DNA from: JADLBR01 sp020847615
Lineage (GTDB): Bacteria > Verrucomicrobiota > Verrucomicrobiia > JADLBR01
Reading direction: 5' to 3'
Length of the DNA: 64,000 nt
Assembly: GCA_026646655.1 (NCBI GenBank)
Contig: JAPKHT010000013.1
Coordinates: 1 to 64,000 of the forward strand
Below are positions 57,309-64,000 of the stretch, piece by piece. Positions within the stretch are counted from its first letter, which is position 1; each line of letters opens with the position of its first letter. The notes beneath the pieces are model-generated. The model worked only from the letters and a program-made list of their open reading frames with translations. It did not search any database and was not told the origin of the DNA. The position numbers were made by a program, and so were the translations under genes.

Positions 57309-58112
57309 CTATTCCTTGGTGACGGGGTTGGTGAGGGTGCCGATGCCCTCGATCTCGACCGAGACGGTGTCGCCGTCGCGGAGGAAGCGCTGGGGTTTGC
57401 GGCCGAAACCGACGCCCTCCGGGGTGCCGGTTAGGATGACGCTGCCCGGGAGCAGCGTCATCGAATGGGAGACGTAGCTGACGAGTTGCGCGCAGTGGAA
57501 GATCATGTCGGACGTGCGAGAGTCCTGGAGGACTTCGCCGTTGATCGACAGGCGGATGGAGAGGTTGTCGCCATCGATGCCGGTGGCGATCCATGGGCCG
57601 AGGGGCGCGAAGGTGTCGAAGCACTTGCCCCGTGCCCATTGCTTGTCGAGGCGGAGCTGGCAATCGCGGGCGCTGACGTCGTTGGCGCAGGTGAACCCGA
57701 GGATGTGATCGGCGGCGGCGGATTCGGGGATGCGCTTGGCGGTTCGGCCGATGACGATGGCCAGTTCGGCCTCGTAGTCGACCTCGTCTGGGGCGATGGC
57801 CGGCAGGAGGATGGGCTGGGCGTGGGCGACGATGCAGTTGGCGGTTTTGACAAAGATCACGGGCGCGTCTGGGACGGCCATGTTGCTCTCGGCGGCATGG
57901 CGGCGGTAGTTGAGCCCGATGCAGATGATCTGCGGGGGATCGACGGGTGCGAGAAGCTGGGCCCTGTCGGGCGGGATCGTGTCGTCGCCGGGTTCCCACC
58001 GGCCAAAGATGTCGCCTGCAATGGGCCGGAAGGCGCCATCTTGAACGGCGACGTGCAGGGTGTTCCCAGCATGGCGGATGCGGGCCAGGCGGTGGTGCGA
58101 GGCCGAGTTCAT
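57309..58112 (-). CDS. Fumarylacetoacetate-hydrolase-family enzyme
   Basis: The start (58110-58112) overlaps the stop of the dehydrogenase gene upstream; 267 residues. The FAH fold shows IICIGLNYRRHAAE (about 62-75), FVKTANCIVA, the metal site VDYEAELAIVIG (E114, E116) and CANDVSARD (D145), then GSVILTGTPEGVG and DGDTVSVEIEGIG. This is the short bacterial form that cleaves C-C bonds in diketo acids, such as 2,4-diketo-3-deoxy-fuconate or -rhamnonate, acylpyruvates or homoprotocatechuate products. Given nearby fucosidase and rhamnosidase genes, a deoxy-sugar-acid substrate is plausible but not shown. Cytosolic. Confidence 0.9.
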   Translation of the reverse strand: MNSASHHRLARIRHAGNTLHVAVQDGAFRPIAGDIFGRWEPGDDTIPPDRAQLLAPVDPPQIICIGLNYRRHAAESNMAVPDAPVIFVKTANCIVAHAQPILLPAIAPDEVDYEAELAIVIGRTAKRIPESAAADHILGFTCANDVSARDCQLRLDKQWARGKCFDTFAPLGPWIATGIDGDNLSIRLSINGEVLQDSRTSDMIFHCAQLVSYVSHSMTLLPGSVILTGTPEGVGFGRKPQRFLRDGDTVSVEIEGIGTLTNPVTKE

Positions 58113-59071
58113 CGCAGCACCTCCGGGTTCACGATGGCGGCGGGGCGTTGGCCCGAGAGAATGGCGGCCATGGTCTCGGCGGCGCGGCGTTGGAGGGAGG
58201 GGATGGCGGCGTCCGAAAACCACGCGCTGTGGGGCGTGAGCAGGACGTGGGGATGCTGTTTCAACGGGTGGTCACCCTTGACGACGGCCCCGTGATCCTC
58301 GAGCACGTCGAGCCCGGCGGCGGCGACCAGACCCTGGTCCAATGCCGTTGCCAGCGCATCGGTGTCGACGATGGGGCCACGGGCACAGTTGATGAGGATG
58401 GGCCTGCGGCGCATTTTCGCGAAGGCGGCGGCGTTGAGGAGGTGGTGGGTGTCTGGGGTGGCGGGGCACTGGATGAAGATCGCGTCGCAGTCGGAGAGCA
58501 GATGATCGAGGGCGACGGGGGTGGCGCCATCGGCCGGGGCGGTGACGCATGGATCGTGGAAGACAATCTCGCCGACGAAAGGGGCGAGGCGGTGGGCCAG
58601 CGCGCGCCCGATGCGCCCGAATCCGATGATCCCGGCGCGCATGGAGCGAAGGGGCTTGAGGGGTTTGACGTAGGAGAGGGACCATTCGCCGGCGCGGACC
58701 TTGCGATCGGCGAAGGGGACTTTTCGCGCGAGGGCGAGAAAATGCGCCATGGCGTGGTCGGCGACCTCGTCGATGCAATAGTCGGGGACATTGGCGACGA
58801 CGATCCCGCGGCGGGTGGCCTCGGGTATGTCGATGGTGTCCAGGCCGATGCCGTAGCGCACGACGGCCCGAAGGCGTGGCGCGGCATCGAAGATGGCCCC
58901 GTCGATGCCGGGGAGATACGTGTTCAGGATCCCCTCTGCGCCATCGACTTTGGTGGCGAGTTCCGCGGCAGACTTGCACTGGTGGACCTCGACTTTGGCG
59001 CCCGCGGCGGCGAGGATCTCGCGTTCCGCATCGAAGCACTCGAAGACGTGGTCGGAGACGATGACTTTCAT
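58109..59071 (-). CDS. D-isomer-specific 2-hydroxyacid dehydrogenase
   Basis: ATG 59069-59071 gives 320 residues. The substrate-binding half includes VRYGIGLDTIDIPEATRRG. The NAD domain has GIIGFGRIGRAL (147-158), and the catalytic triad is R231 (INCARGPIVD), E258 (AGLDVLEDH) and H281 (LLTPHSAW). This is the SerA/LdhA/glyoxylate-reductase superfamily; the C-terminal ACT domain of true SerA is absent. It would interconvert a 2-keto acid and a D-2-hydroxy acid in the cytosol. It is the second structural gene after the regulator-proximal cytochrome gene (14-bp gap) and overlaps the FAH gene. Exact substrate unknown. Confidence 0.93.
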   Translation of the reverse strand: MKVIVSDHVFECFDAEREILAAAGAKVEVHQCKSAAELATKVDGAEGILNTYLPGIDGAIFDAAPRLRAVVRYGIGLDTIDIPEATRRGIVVANVPDYCIDEVADHAMAHFLALARKVPFADRKVRAGEWSLSYVKPLKPLRSMRAGIIGFGRIGRALAHRLAPFVGEIVFHDPCVTAPADGATPVALDHLLSDCDAIFIQCPATPDTHHLLNAAAFAKMRRRPILINCARGPIVDTDALATALDQGLVAAAGLDVLEDHGAVVKGDHPLKQHPHVLLTPHSAWFSDAAIPSLQRRAAETMAAILSGQRPAAIVNPEVLR

Positions 59072-59084
59072 GGGGTGCGGGGGC

Positions 59085-62000
59085 TCACTGAATTTCGGGC
59101 ATGGGGATGGGCTGTCCGGCGAGTTGGGCGGCCTGTTGGCCGGGGTCATAGGAGCCGTAGAAGATGGCGTTGAGGTCGATCCATGCGGCGATGCGTCGGA
59201 CGTCGTCGTCGGAGAGTTTGACATCCTGGTGGCCGTCGCCCTCGAGGAGGTGGCGCATGAGGCGGGAGCGCCGGGCGGATCGGATATCGTCGGGCGGGGT
59301 GATCTGGATCTGGTTGCGTTGCCGGTAGCGGGGGACGAGGTCTTCGGCATCGCGCTCGGGCTGGCTGCGGCGGTCGTGCCAGGAGTCGGCCGAGCCGCAG
59401 AGCGTCCAGTAGGATCGGGTGAAGCCATTCGTGGGTTGGCCGGTGAGGTCGATTTTGGCCTCGGTCTTCTGGCCTCCGTGGCAGGAGACGCAGTGGCGGT
59501 CGAGGACGGGCTGGACGATCTCGACGAAGGAGAAGGGGCGACCGCCGAGGGTGCCGGGTTCGATGCGGGAGGGGGGGCGTCCCATGGCGAGGGTCTGTGC
59601 GGCGCGCGGGAGATGGGTAGTCGTGCCGTACTCGTGGCAACCGACGCACGAGGTGACCTCGCCGGGTTGGACGTACGTGGATGAGCGCATGGTGCGGCGG
59701 GCGAAGCCATCGCGATCGATGGCCTGGAACAGGATCTTCTTGTTGGCGGGGACCAGGAAGCGGGCGGAGCCGTCTGCCTCGACGGGCACGGTGCCGAGTA
59801 TGGCGCGGGCATTCTCTTCCCCTGCGAGGCCGATGCGGGGCTGATTCGCGACGGGCGTGGTTTTGGGGAAGAGCTGGACGATGCGGATGGCGGCGATGCT
59901 GCCGCGGGGGACACCCTCGAGGCCCTGATAGATGTCGGTGATGAACATCTCCCCGTGGGGTGGTGGTTCCTTGGGCAGGAGGCTGGGGATGACCGGTGGG
60001 CGCGGGCGTGCGGCGATGGGGATGGGCGTGGTGGTGGAGATATCGGGATCGCGATAGAGGAGTTCACGGTTGCCATGACGGTCGAGGAGGCAGATGCCGA
60101 GGGCGTTGTCTGCGTTGGGTTCTCGGGCGTGCTCGCCCTGCATGCGAAGCGGCAGGGGGCTATGCGCGACCAGGAAGAGGGATTCGGAGAGCGGCCATGG
60201 GGACTCGTACCATTCCTTGATGGCACCCTCGGCTTCGGGGAAGGGCATGGGGGTGATGCGCTCGACGGCGTCGGGGTTGTTGGGCCCGAGGGCGGGGTCG
60301 AGAAGGCAGACGGGGCCGGCCGTGATGGCGTGGTGGGCCGCGGCCGTGAAGACGATTTTCCGGCTGCCGGGGATGGGTTTCGCCTGAAAGGTGCAATGGG
60401 GCTTGGGCAGGGCGTTGCCCCAGACCGCGAAGGGGTTCGTGCCGTCGGGGCGGCACGCCCAGAGGTTCTGGTGCGTGACCGCGTCTCGGTCGATGTAGTC
60501 CCAGCGGGCGAAGAGGATCTGTCCGGCATGCGAGATGGCGGGGAACCACTCGCTGACGTCGTTTTGTGATAGGGTGCGGATGTTTGCGCCATCGGCGTCC
60601 ATGCGGTGCAGGGTGTAGGTATCCCAGCGAGGGCTGTACTCGGGGCCAAAGCAACGGGAATAGCCCTTGCGGCGGGAGGAGCAGAAGACTATGCCGCCAT
60701 CGGGGAGGTACTCGCCCATCATGTCATCGTAGGGGCCGTCGGTGAGTTGGCGCGGCGCGCCGCCAGACACGGGGACCTCATAGAGATGGTAGTAGCGTTC
60801 GGCCGGCCCGGCCTCGTTGACGGCGAGGGAAGTGGGCGCCGGGGTGGTCTTGTCGCAGGCGACGAAGGCGAAGAGGACGCGTTCGGCGTCGTGGCTGAGG
60901 CGCGGTTCGAGATAGCTGCCCTCCGGGAGGCGGCCGCCGACGAGGTCGCGGAGTTCGAGCGAGTGGCCCGGGTGGCGGAGCGCGTACAGTCCGCCGCCAG
61001 AGCGCTGGCGCCAGCCGAAATACTGGGCGACGAGGTGGCTCCAGGAGGGCATCGCGCGCTTGCAGACGAGCAGTTCTTCGAAATCCAGCAAGGGGTGCGC
61101 GAGGAGGATGCGGCGTTTGAGGATGCGGGCATCGATCCAGAGCGCGCGGGCGGCGGCGGGAGCGGCCGTGGGTTGGGCACATTGGGTGGTCAGGCGAGAC
61201 AGCCCGGAGGTTTCGGAATTCAGGCCCGGTGTGCCGGGCGCATGGCGGAGTCCCTCGAGGATAGCCCTGGCGCGGGCGATGTGGTTGGTGGCGGCGGCGA
61301 AGAAGCGGGCACCAGAGCCATCGATGTGGTCCTGGCGGATCCAGTCTTCCTGGACCATGGCCCAGAGAGGGAGGCTGGTGCCGGTGCGTGCGAGCGCGTT
61401 GCCGAGGAGTTTGCGGAGGGCCGGGGGCGCGTCACCGGAGCGGAGGGCGGCATCGAGGGCGATGAGGCCGTTGGCCCATGGGCCGCGGAATTCGGCGTGC
61501 CAGATGGGGGTTGCGGCGTCGGACGATGCCCGGACTTGGGTGGCGCCTCCGGGGCCGGATGCGACGGACAGTGCGAAAGGGGCCGATGGGTCGAATGCGA
61601 TGATGTGGTTGGAGGCGATGATGGCGAGGGGGAGGGCGTCGGCTTGGGTGAGGCGGGCGGGGAGGGGGGCGTCGATGAGGGAGAGGTCTTGGGCGAAGGC
61701 GCGGACCATGGCGGCGGCTGCCTTTGGGGTCAGGCCTGAGGAGATCATCTCGTAGTGCCAGCCGGCCGCGCCTTGTGTGCGCGCCGCGAAGGCGGCGGAG
61801 GCGGTGAAGGCGGGGCCGTCCCGGTACGTGATGGTCGGATCCCAGGCGGTGGTGTCGCAGGCGATCGTCTTGAACTTCTCGACGACGAAGCGGAGGGAAT
61901 CGCCCTTCCGGACGGCGAGGGTGAGGTCGTGGGATTTGCCGTCGGCATCGGCGCCGGCGATCTGGGCCTTCCAGATCTCGCGATCGCCATGAAGGATGCG

Positions 62001-62315
62001 GGCCACGATGCCGTCGCCGGCGAGATGGCGCTTGAAGACTTTTCCGCTGATGGTGACCGTCCCGTCTTGGGGGCAGGCGAAGCGGCGGACGCTCGGGGTG
62101 TCTTGGCCGGGGTGGTGCCAGTCTTTGCCGACGCGGGTCCAGTCGGGGCCGGTCCAGAAGGTGGAGCCGTACCACTCGCGGGCATCGTATTTCAGGGCGT
62201 CTGGGTTCGTCGAATCGGCGGGCTTTTCGGCCGGAATCGATAATTCGAGGGTGGGGGCCGACGTGGAGGGCAGGGCCCCGAGCAGAAGGGCGGCGGGAAC
62301 GGCCAGGAATTTCAT
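59085..62315 (-). CDS. Exported dihaem hydrazine-synthase-alpha-like protein (operon-proximal paralogue)
   Basis: 1076 residues, start ATG 62313-62315 overlapping the regulator stop. The signal peptide is MKFLAVPAALLLGALPSTSA. An N-terminal beta domain (about 50-170; ARILHGDREIWKAQIAG) looks carbohydrate-binding. A helical section is followed by the propeller: GAPRQLTDGPYDDMMGEYLP, DGGIVFCSSRRKGYSRC and WACRPDGTNPFAVWGN. The family block ITDIYQGLEGVPRGSIAAIR and GTVPVEADGSARFLVPA is clear. Haem sites are CVGCHEY (C890) and CVSCHGG (C942), and the tail is HQDVKLSDDDVRRIAAWIDL. No extra LamG domain is present, making it the simplest of the four paralogues. It should be periplasmic; reaction unknown. 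Confidence 0.76.
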   Translation of the reverse strand: MKFLAVPAALLLGALPSTSAPTLELSIPAEKPADSTNPDALKYDAREWYGSTFWTGPDWTRVGKDWHHPGQDTPSVRRFACPQDGTVTISGKVFKRHLAGDGIVARILHGDREIWKAQIAGADADGKSHDLTLAVRKGDSLRFVVEKFKTIACDTTAWDPTITYRDGPAFTASAAFAARTQGAAGWHYEMISSGLTPKAAAAMVRAFAQDLSLIDAPLPARLTQADALPLAIIASNHIIAFDPSAPFALSVASGPGGATQVRASSDAATPIWHAEFRGPWANGLIALDAALRSGDAPPALRKLLGNALARTGTSLPLWAMVQEDWIRQDHIDGSGARFFAAATNHIARARAILEGLRHAPGTPGLNSETSGLSRLTTQCAQPTAAPAAARALWIDARILKRRILLAHPLLDFEELLVCKRAMPSWSHLVAQYFGWRQRSGGGLYALRHPGHSLELRDLVGGRLPEGSYLEPRLSHDAERVLFAFVACDKTTPAPTSLAVNEAGPAERYYHLYEVPVSGGAPRQLTDGPYDDMMGEYLPDGGIVFCSSRRKGYSRCFGPEYSPRWDTYTLHRMDADGANIRTLSQNDVSEWFPAISHAGQILFARWDYIDRDAVTHQNLWACRPDGTNPFAVWGNALPKPHCTFQAKPIPGSRKIVFTAAAHHAITAGPVCLLDPALGPNNPDAVERITPMPFPEAEGAIKEWYESPWPLSESLFLVAHSPLPLRMQGEHAREPNADNALGICLLDRHGNRELLYRDPDISTTTPIPIAARPRPPVIPSLLPKEPPPHGEMFITDIYQGLEGVPRGSIAAIRIVQLFPKTTPVANQPRIGLAGEENARAILGTVPVEADGSARFLVPANKKILFQAIDRDGFARRTMRSSTYVQPGEVTSCVGCHEYGTTTHLPRAAQTLAMGRPPSRIEPGTLGGRPFSFVEIVQPVLDRHCVSCHGGQKTEAKIDLTGQPTNGFTRSYWTLCGSADSWHDRRSQPERDAEDLVPRYRQRNQIQITPPDDIRSARRSRLMRHLLEGDGHQDVKLSDDDVRRIAAWIDLNAIFYGSYDPGQQAAQLAGQPIPMPEIQ

Positions 62316-63004
62316 AAGCGCTGGGCGATGTAAGCGATGTGTTCGCGCATGGCGCTGGCGGCGACCGCGGGATTCCGGTCGCGCACCGCGGCGGCGATCC
62401 GCTCGTGGAATTCCAGGGATGCCGCGCGATGCTCGAGCTGATCGGGATAGCGGTATTGCACCTCGCGCAACAGATCGGTCAGCGCCGCCATGAACACGTG
62501 GAAAATGGGGTTGCCCGCCGCCCGCGCCAGGCTCTGGTGGAACGCCACGTCGGAGTCGATGAACGTCCCGCGATCATCGATGTCCGCGCGCATCCGAGAA
62601 ATGTGTCTCTCCAGCTCGGCGACATGATCCTCGCCCCGGTGTTCTGCCGCCAGCGAGGCGATCATCGGTTCCAGATACGAGCGCGCCTCGATGATCTGCG
62701 GGACGCCGATGTTCGACTGCGCCTTGAGCAAGGGCGAGAGGAGGCTGAAGACGGTCGCGATGTCGAGGTTCTTCACGAAGACGCCCTTGCCGTGATGCGC
62801 CTCGACGATACCGATGCCCTTCAGGATCGACAGCGCCTCGCGCAGCGGCAGGCGGCTCACGCCCGTCATCTCGATCAATTCGGGCTCCGATGGCAGGCGA
62901 TCCCCGGCGCCGAGACCTCGCCTCGCGATGAAGCGAATCAAGGTGCGCGCGGTGGATTCGACGAGGGTTTCACGGCGGAGGACAGGAGACGCGACCCAAC
63001 TCAT
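62312..63004 (-). CDS. GntR-family (FadR-type) transcriptional regulator
   Basis: ATG 63002-63004 is preferred over a GTG 18 bases upstream, because the predicted transcript start lies between them. 230 residues. The N-terminal winged helix (about 13-75) contains GDRLPSEPELIEMTGVSRLP and LREALSILKGIGIVEAHHGK, the GntR signature. The C-terminal FCD domain has EARSYLEPMIASLAAE, DSDVAFHQSLARAAGNP and HERIAAAVRDRN, with the His/Asp residues that bind a metal and a carboxylate ligand. It is first in the eight-gene operon and presumably controls it in response to a sugar acid or hydroxy acid. FadR-type regulators of uronate, fuconate and lactate pathways are close functional analogues. Confidence 0.92.
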   Translation of the reverse strand: MSWVASPVLRRETLVESTARTLIRFIARRGLGAGDRLPSEPELIEMTGVSRLPLREALSILKGIGIVEAHHGKGVFVKNLDIATVFSLLSPLLKAQSNIGVPQIIEARSYLEPMIASLAAEHRGEDHVAELERHISRMRADIDDRGTFIDSDVAFHQSLARAAGNPIFHVFMAALTDLLREVQYRYPDQLEHRAASLEFHERIAAAVRDRNPAVAASAMREHIAYIAQRL

Positions 63005-63041
63005 ATGATGAGATGATGACACGGCATCGAAGGGATGTCAA
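63001..63041 (-). promoter_or_regulatory. Promoter of the cytochrome/catabolic operon, predicted leaderless
   Basis: On the minus strand a perfect TTGACA (63036-63041) is followed after 17 bases by CATCAT (63013-63018), four of six matches to TATAAT. The expected transcript start, about 63006, is two bases before the regulator ATG, giving a leaderless message. A palindrome TCATATGA (63001-63008) covers the start codon, and CATCAT is repeated just beyond the -10, so autoregulation by the GntR protein is plausible. Confidence 0.5.
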
Positions 63042-63123
63042 GGGGTTGGGGGTTGGTCTGCGAGCGCGGGCGCGGAAGTTCGAGTTGTTCGCCTTGGGCC
63101 CGGGATGACGGAGGGGCGTGGGG

Positions 63124-64000
63124 CTATTTGGAATTCGGGTCCGTGGCGCCGTTGGTCTTGGATTCGGCGATGGCCTTTTCGATGGCCGGGCGGAGTCTGG
63201 CCTGGAGGGCGGCGGCCATTTCGCTTTTGTCGTCGATGGCAACGACCTCGTCGAGGGCTTTGAGGGCGGACGCGTGGTTCTCTGCCTGGCCGTATATCTT
63301 GACTTTGAGGAGCATGACCTGCTGGCGTATGGGCGCCTCGGCATCCTTGTTCTCGCGCTGCCACGCGTCGATCTCTTTGATTGCGGCGTCGGTCTGATTC
63401 TCGTCGAGCATGGGGTTGATCTTCTCCATGAGGGGGCCGGTGAGCCTGTCGAACTTATCTTGCAGGGCCATCATGGATTCGCGGGTCTTCTGCGCCTCGC
63501 GCGCGTCGCCGAGCTGTCGCGAGAGGCCCAGGGAATCCTCCTTGTCGAGGGCGGCGATAGTGTCCAACTCGGCGCCGTAGAAGGCGACCTGGAGGGCGGG
63601 ATCGATGGGGGCCAATCCCTCGGCCAGGAGCCTGGCCTTTTCCAATCCCGCGGCGGACCGCGCCTTGGCGAAAGCGGCGTCCCTGGTGTCGCGGGCCATT
63701 CGGAGTTCAGCCAGGTGGGTCAGGTACGCCTCGGCGCCGCCCTCCTGATAGCCGGTTTGGGCGTAGGGGCGGCCGCTGGCATCGGCGAGGATGATCGTGG
63801 GGTAGCCCTCGACATTGAATTGTTTCGAGAGTTTTTCGTTTTGCGAGCGGGTGTCTGGCGAGATCTTGGACTCGTCCTGCGGGAAATCGAGTTCGACGAG
63901 GAGGAAGTCCTTGGGTGCTGCGTCCTTGAACGCCTGCTGGGAGAAGACCTCTTTCTCAAGGCGGATGCACCACCCGCACCAGTCCGAGCCCGTAAAATCC
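63124..64000 (-). CDS. Thioredoxin-fold protein (partial, N-terminus beyond window)
   Basis: The frame is open from the right edge to the stop at 63124, 291 residues present. Near the edge is a thioredoxin-like site, FTGSDWCGWCIRLEKEVFSQ, with the redox pair in WCGWC. FLLVELDFPQDES and VEGYPTIILADASG follow, the cis-Pro element being YPT. This is the thioredoxin_7/DsbD-gamma-like type found in exported PVC proteins. After about 110 residues a helical, TPR-like C-terminal region (about 190 residues) continues to the end. The missing N-terminus probably holds a signal peptide. It is read towards the GntR gene with a 119-bp gap. Likely a periplasmic disulfide reductase, perhaps aiding cytochrome or other protein maturation; this is inference. 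Confidence 0.82.
   Translation of the reverse strand, partial: DFTGSDWCGWCIRLEKEVFSQQAFKDAAPKDFLLVELDFPQDESKISPDTRSQNEKLSKQFNVEGYPTIILADASGRPYAQTGYQEGGAEAYLTHLAELRMARDTRDAAFAKARSAAGLEKARLLAEGLAPIDPALQVAFYGAELDTIAALDKEDSLGLSRQLGDAREAQKTRESMMALQDKFDRLTGPLMEKINPMLDENQTDAAIKEIDAWQRENKDAEAPIRQQVMLLKVKIYGQAENHASALKALDEVVAIDDKSEMAAALQARLRPAIEKAIAESKTNGATDPNSK

Noticed and set aside
45205..62315. Anammox hydrazine synthase genes
   Set aside because: The four proteins resemble the alpha subunit only, with LamG and discoidin additions; no beta/gamma subunits, hydrazine dehydrogenase or other anammox genes occur, and the neighbours are sugar-acid enzymes.
62312..63022. GTG at 63020-63022 as the start of the GntR gene
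   Set aside because: It lies upstream of the predicted transcript start and partly adjoins the -10 element; the ATG at 63004 fits better.

Overview
The window is high-GC DNA (clearly above 60 %) from a bacterium of the Planctomycetes-Verrucomicrobia-Chlamydiae group, most likely Verrucomicrobiota. The evidence is the mix of genes: a PEP-CTERM protein, an exported protein with an autotransporter-type beta-strand repeat, FG-GAP and LamG modules, sulfatase plus fucosidase plus rhamnosidase-type hydrolases, a microcompartment shell protein, and four giant exported proteins that resemble hydrazine synthase alpha and carry two CxxCH haem sites each. No rRNA, tRNA, transposase or CRISPR array was seen. 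Family assignments were made by eye from motifs; no database search was run.

Layout. 0-4.5 kb (minus strand): a moxR / DUF58 / batA / batB operon, with batB cut by the left edge. 4.6-5.3 kb: a PIN / ribbon-helix-helix toxin-antitoxin pair. 5.4-13.7 kb: a PEP-CTERM protein, a GH43-like beta-propeller hydrolase, a GH29 fucosidase, lysS and a sulfatase, with dispersed palindromic repeats and a 209-bp palindromic element between genes. 13.9-18.1 kb (plus strand): pirin, a WrbA with its middle deleted, then a compact overlapping operon of a dihydrodipicolinate-synthase-family enzyme with a probable encapsulation peptide, a two-domain microcompartment shell protein and a ChrA transporter. 18.1-29.3 kb (minus strand): a truncated pectate-lyase-like remnant, then four large exported proteins: a GH99-like protein with FG-GAP repeats, an Asp-box propeller, a leucine-rich-repeat protein and a rhamnosidase-type hydrolase.

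29.5-44.8 kb (plus strand) is a natural-product cluster. It has a UGT-type glycosyltransferase, a PKS (KS-AT-ACP-sulfotransferase) whose KS lacks its first catalytic His and whose AT lacks its catalytic Ser, an NRPS (C-A-PCP-C-A-PCP-C-TE), and a Tat-exported hydroxypyruvate-isomerase-like protein. The last three overlap by four bases at each junction.

45.2-63.0 kb (minus strand) is one eight-gene operon led by a FadR-type GntR regulator with a near-consensus promoter that predicts a leaderless mRNA. It encodes a 2-hydroxyacid dehydrogenase, a fumarylacetoacetase-family hydrolase and an aldehyde dehydrogenase, together with four hydrazine-synthase-alpha-like dihaem proteins. At least four of its junctions are ATGA overlaps. 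A thioredoxin-fold protein runs off the right edge.

How it fits together (inference): the exported hydrolases and the sulfatase would release deoxy-sugars from sulfated polysaccharide. The FAH-hydrolase / aldehyde-dehydrogenase / hydroxyacid-dehydrogenase set suits sugar-acid or lactaldehyde catabolism, and the dihaem proteins may couple oxidation to periplasmic electron transfer. The best candidates for something undescribed are the minimal microcompartment operon, the four-paralogue cytochrome operon and the catalytically atypical PKS-sulfotransferase module.
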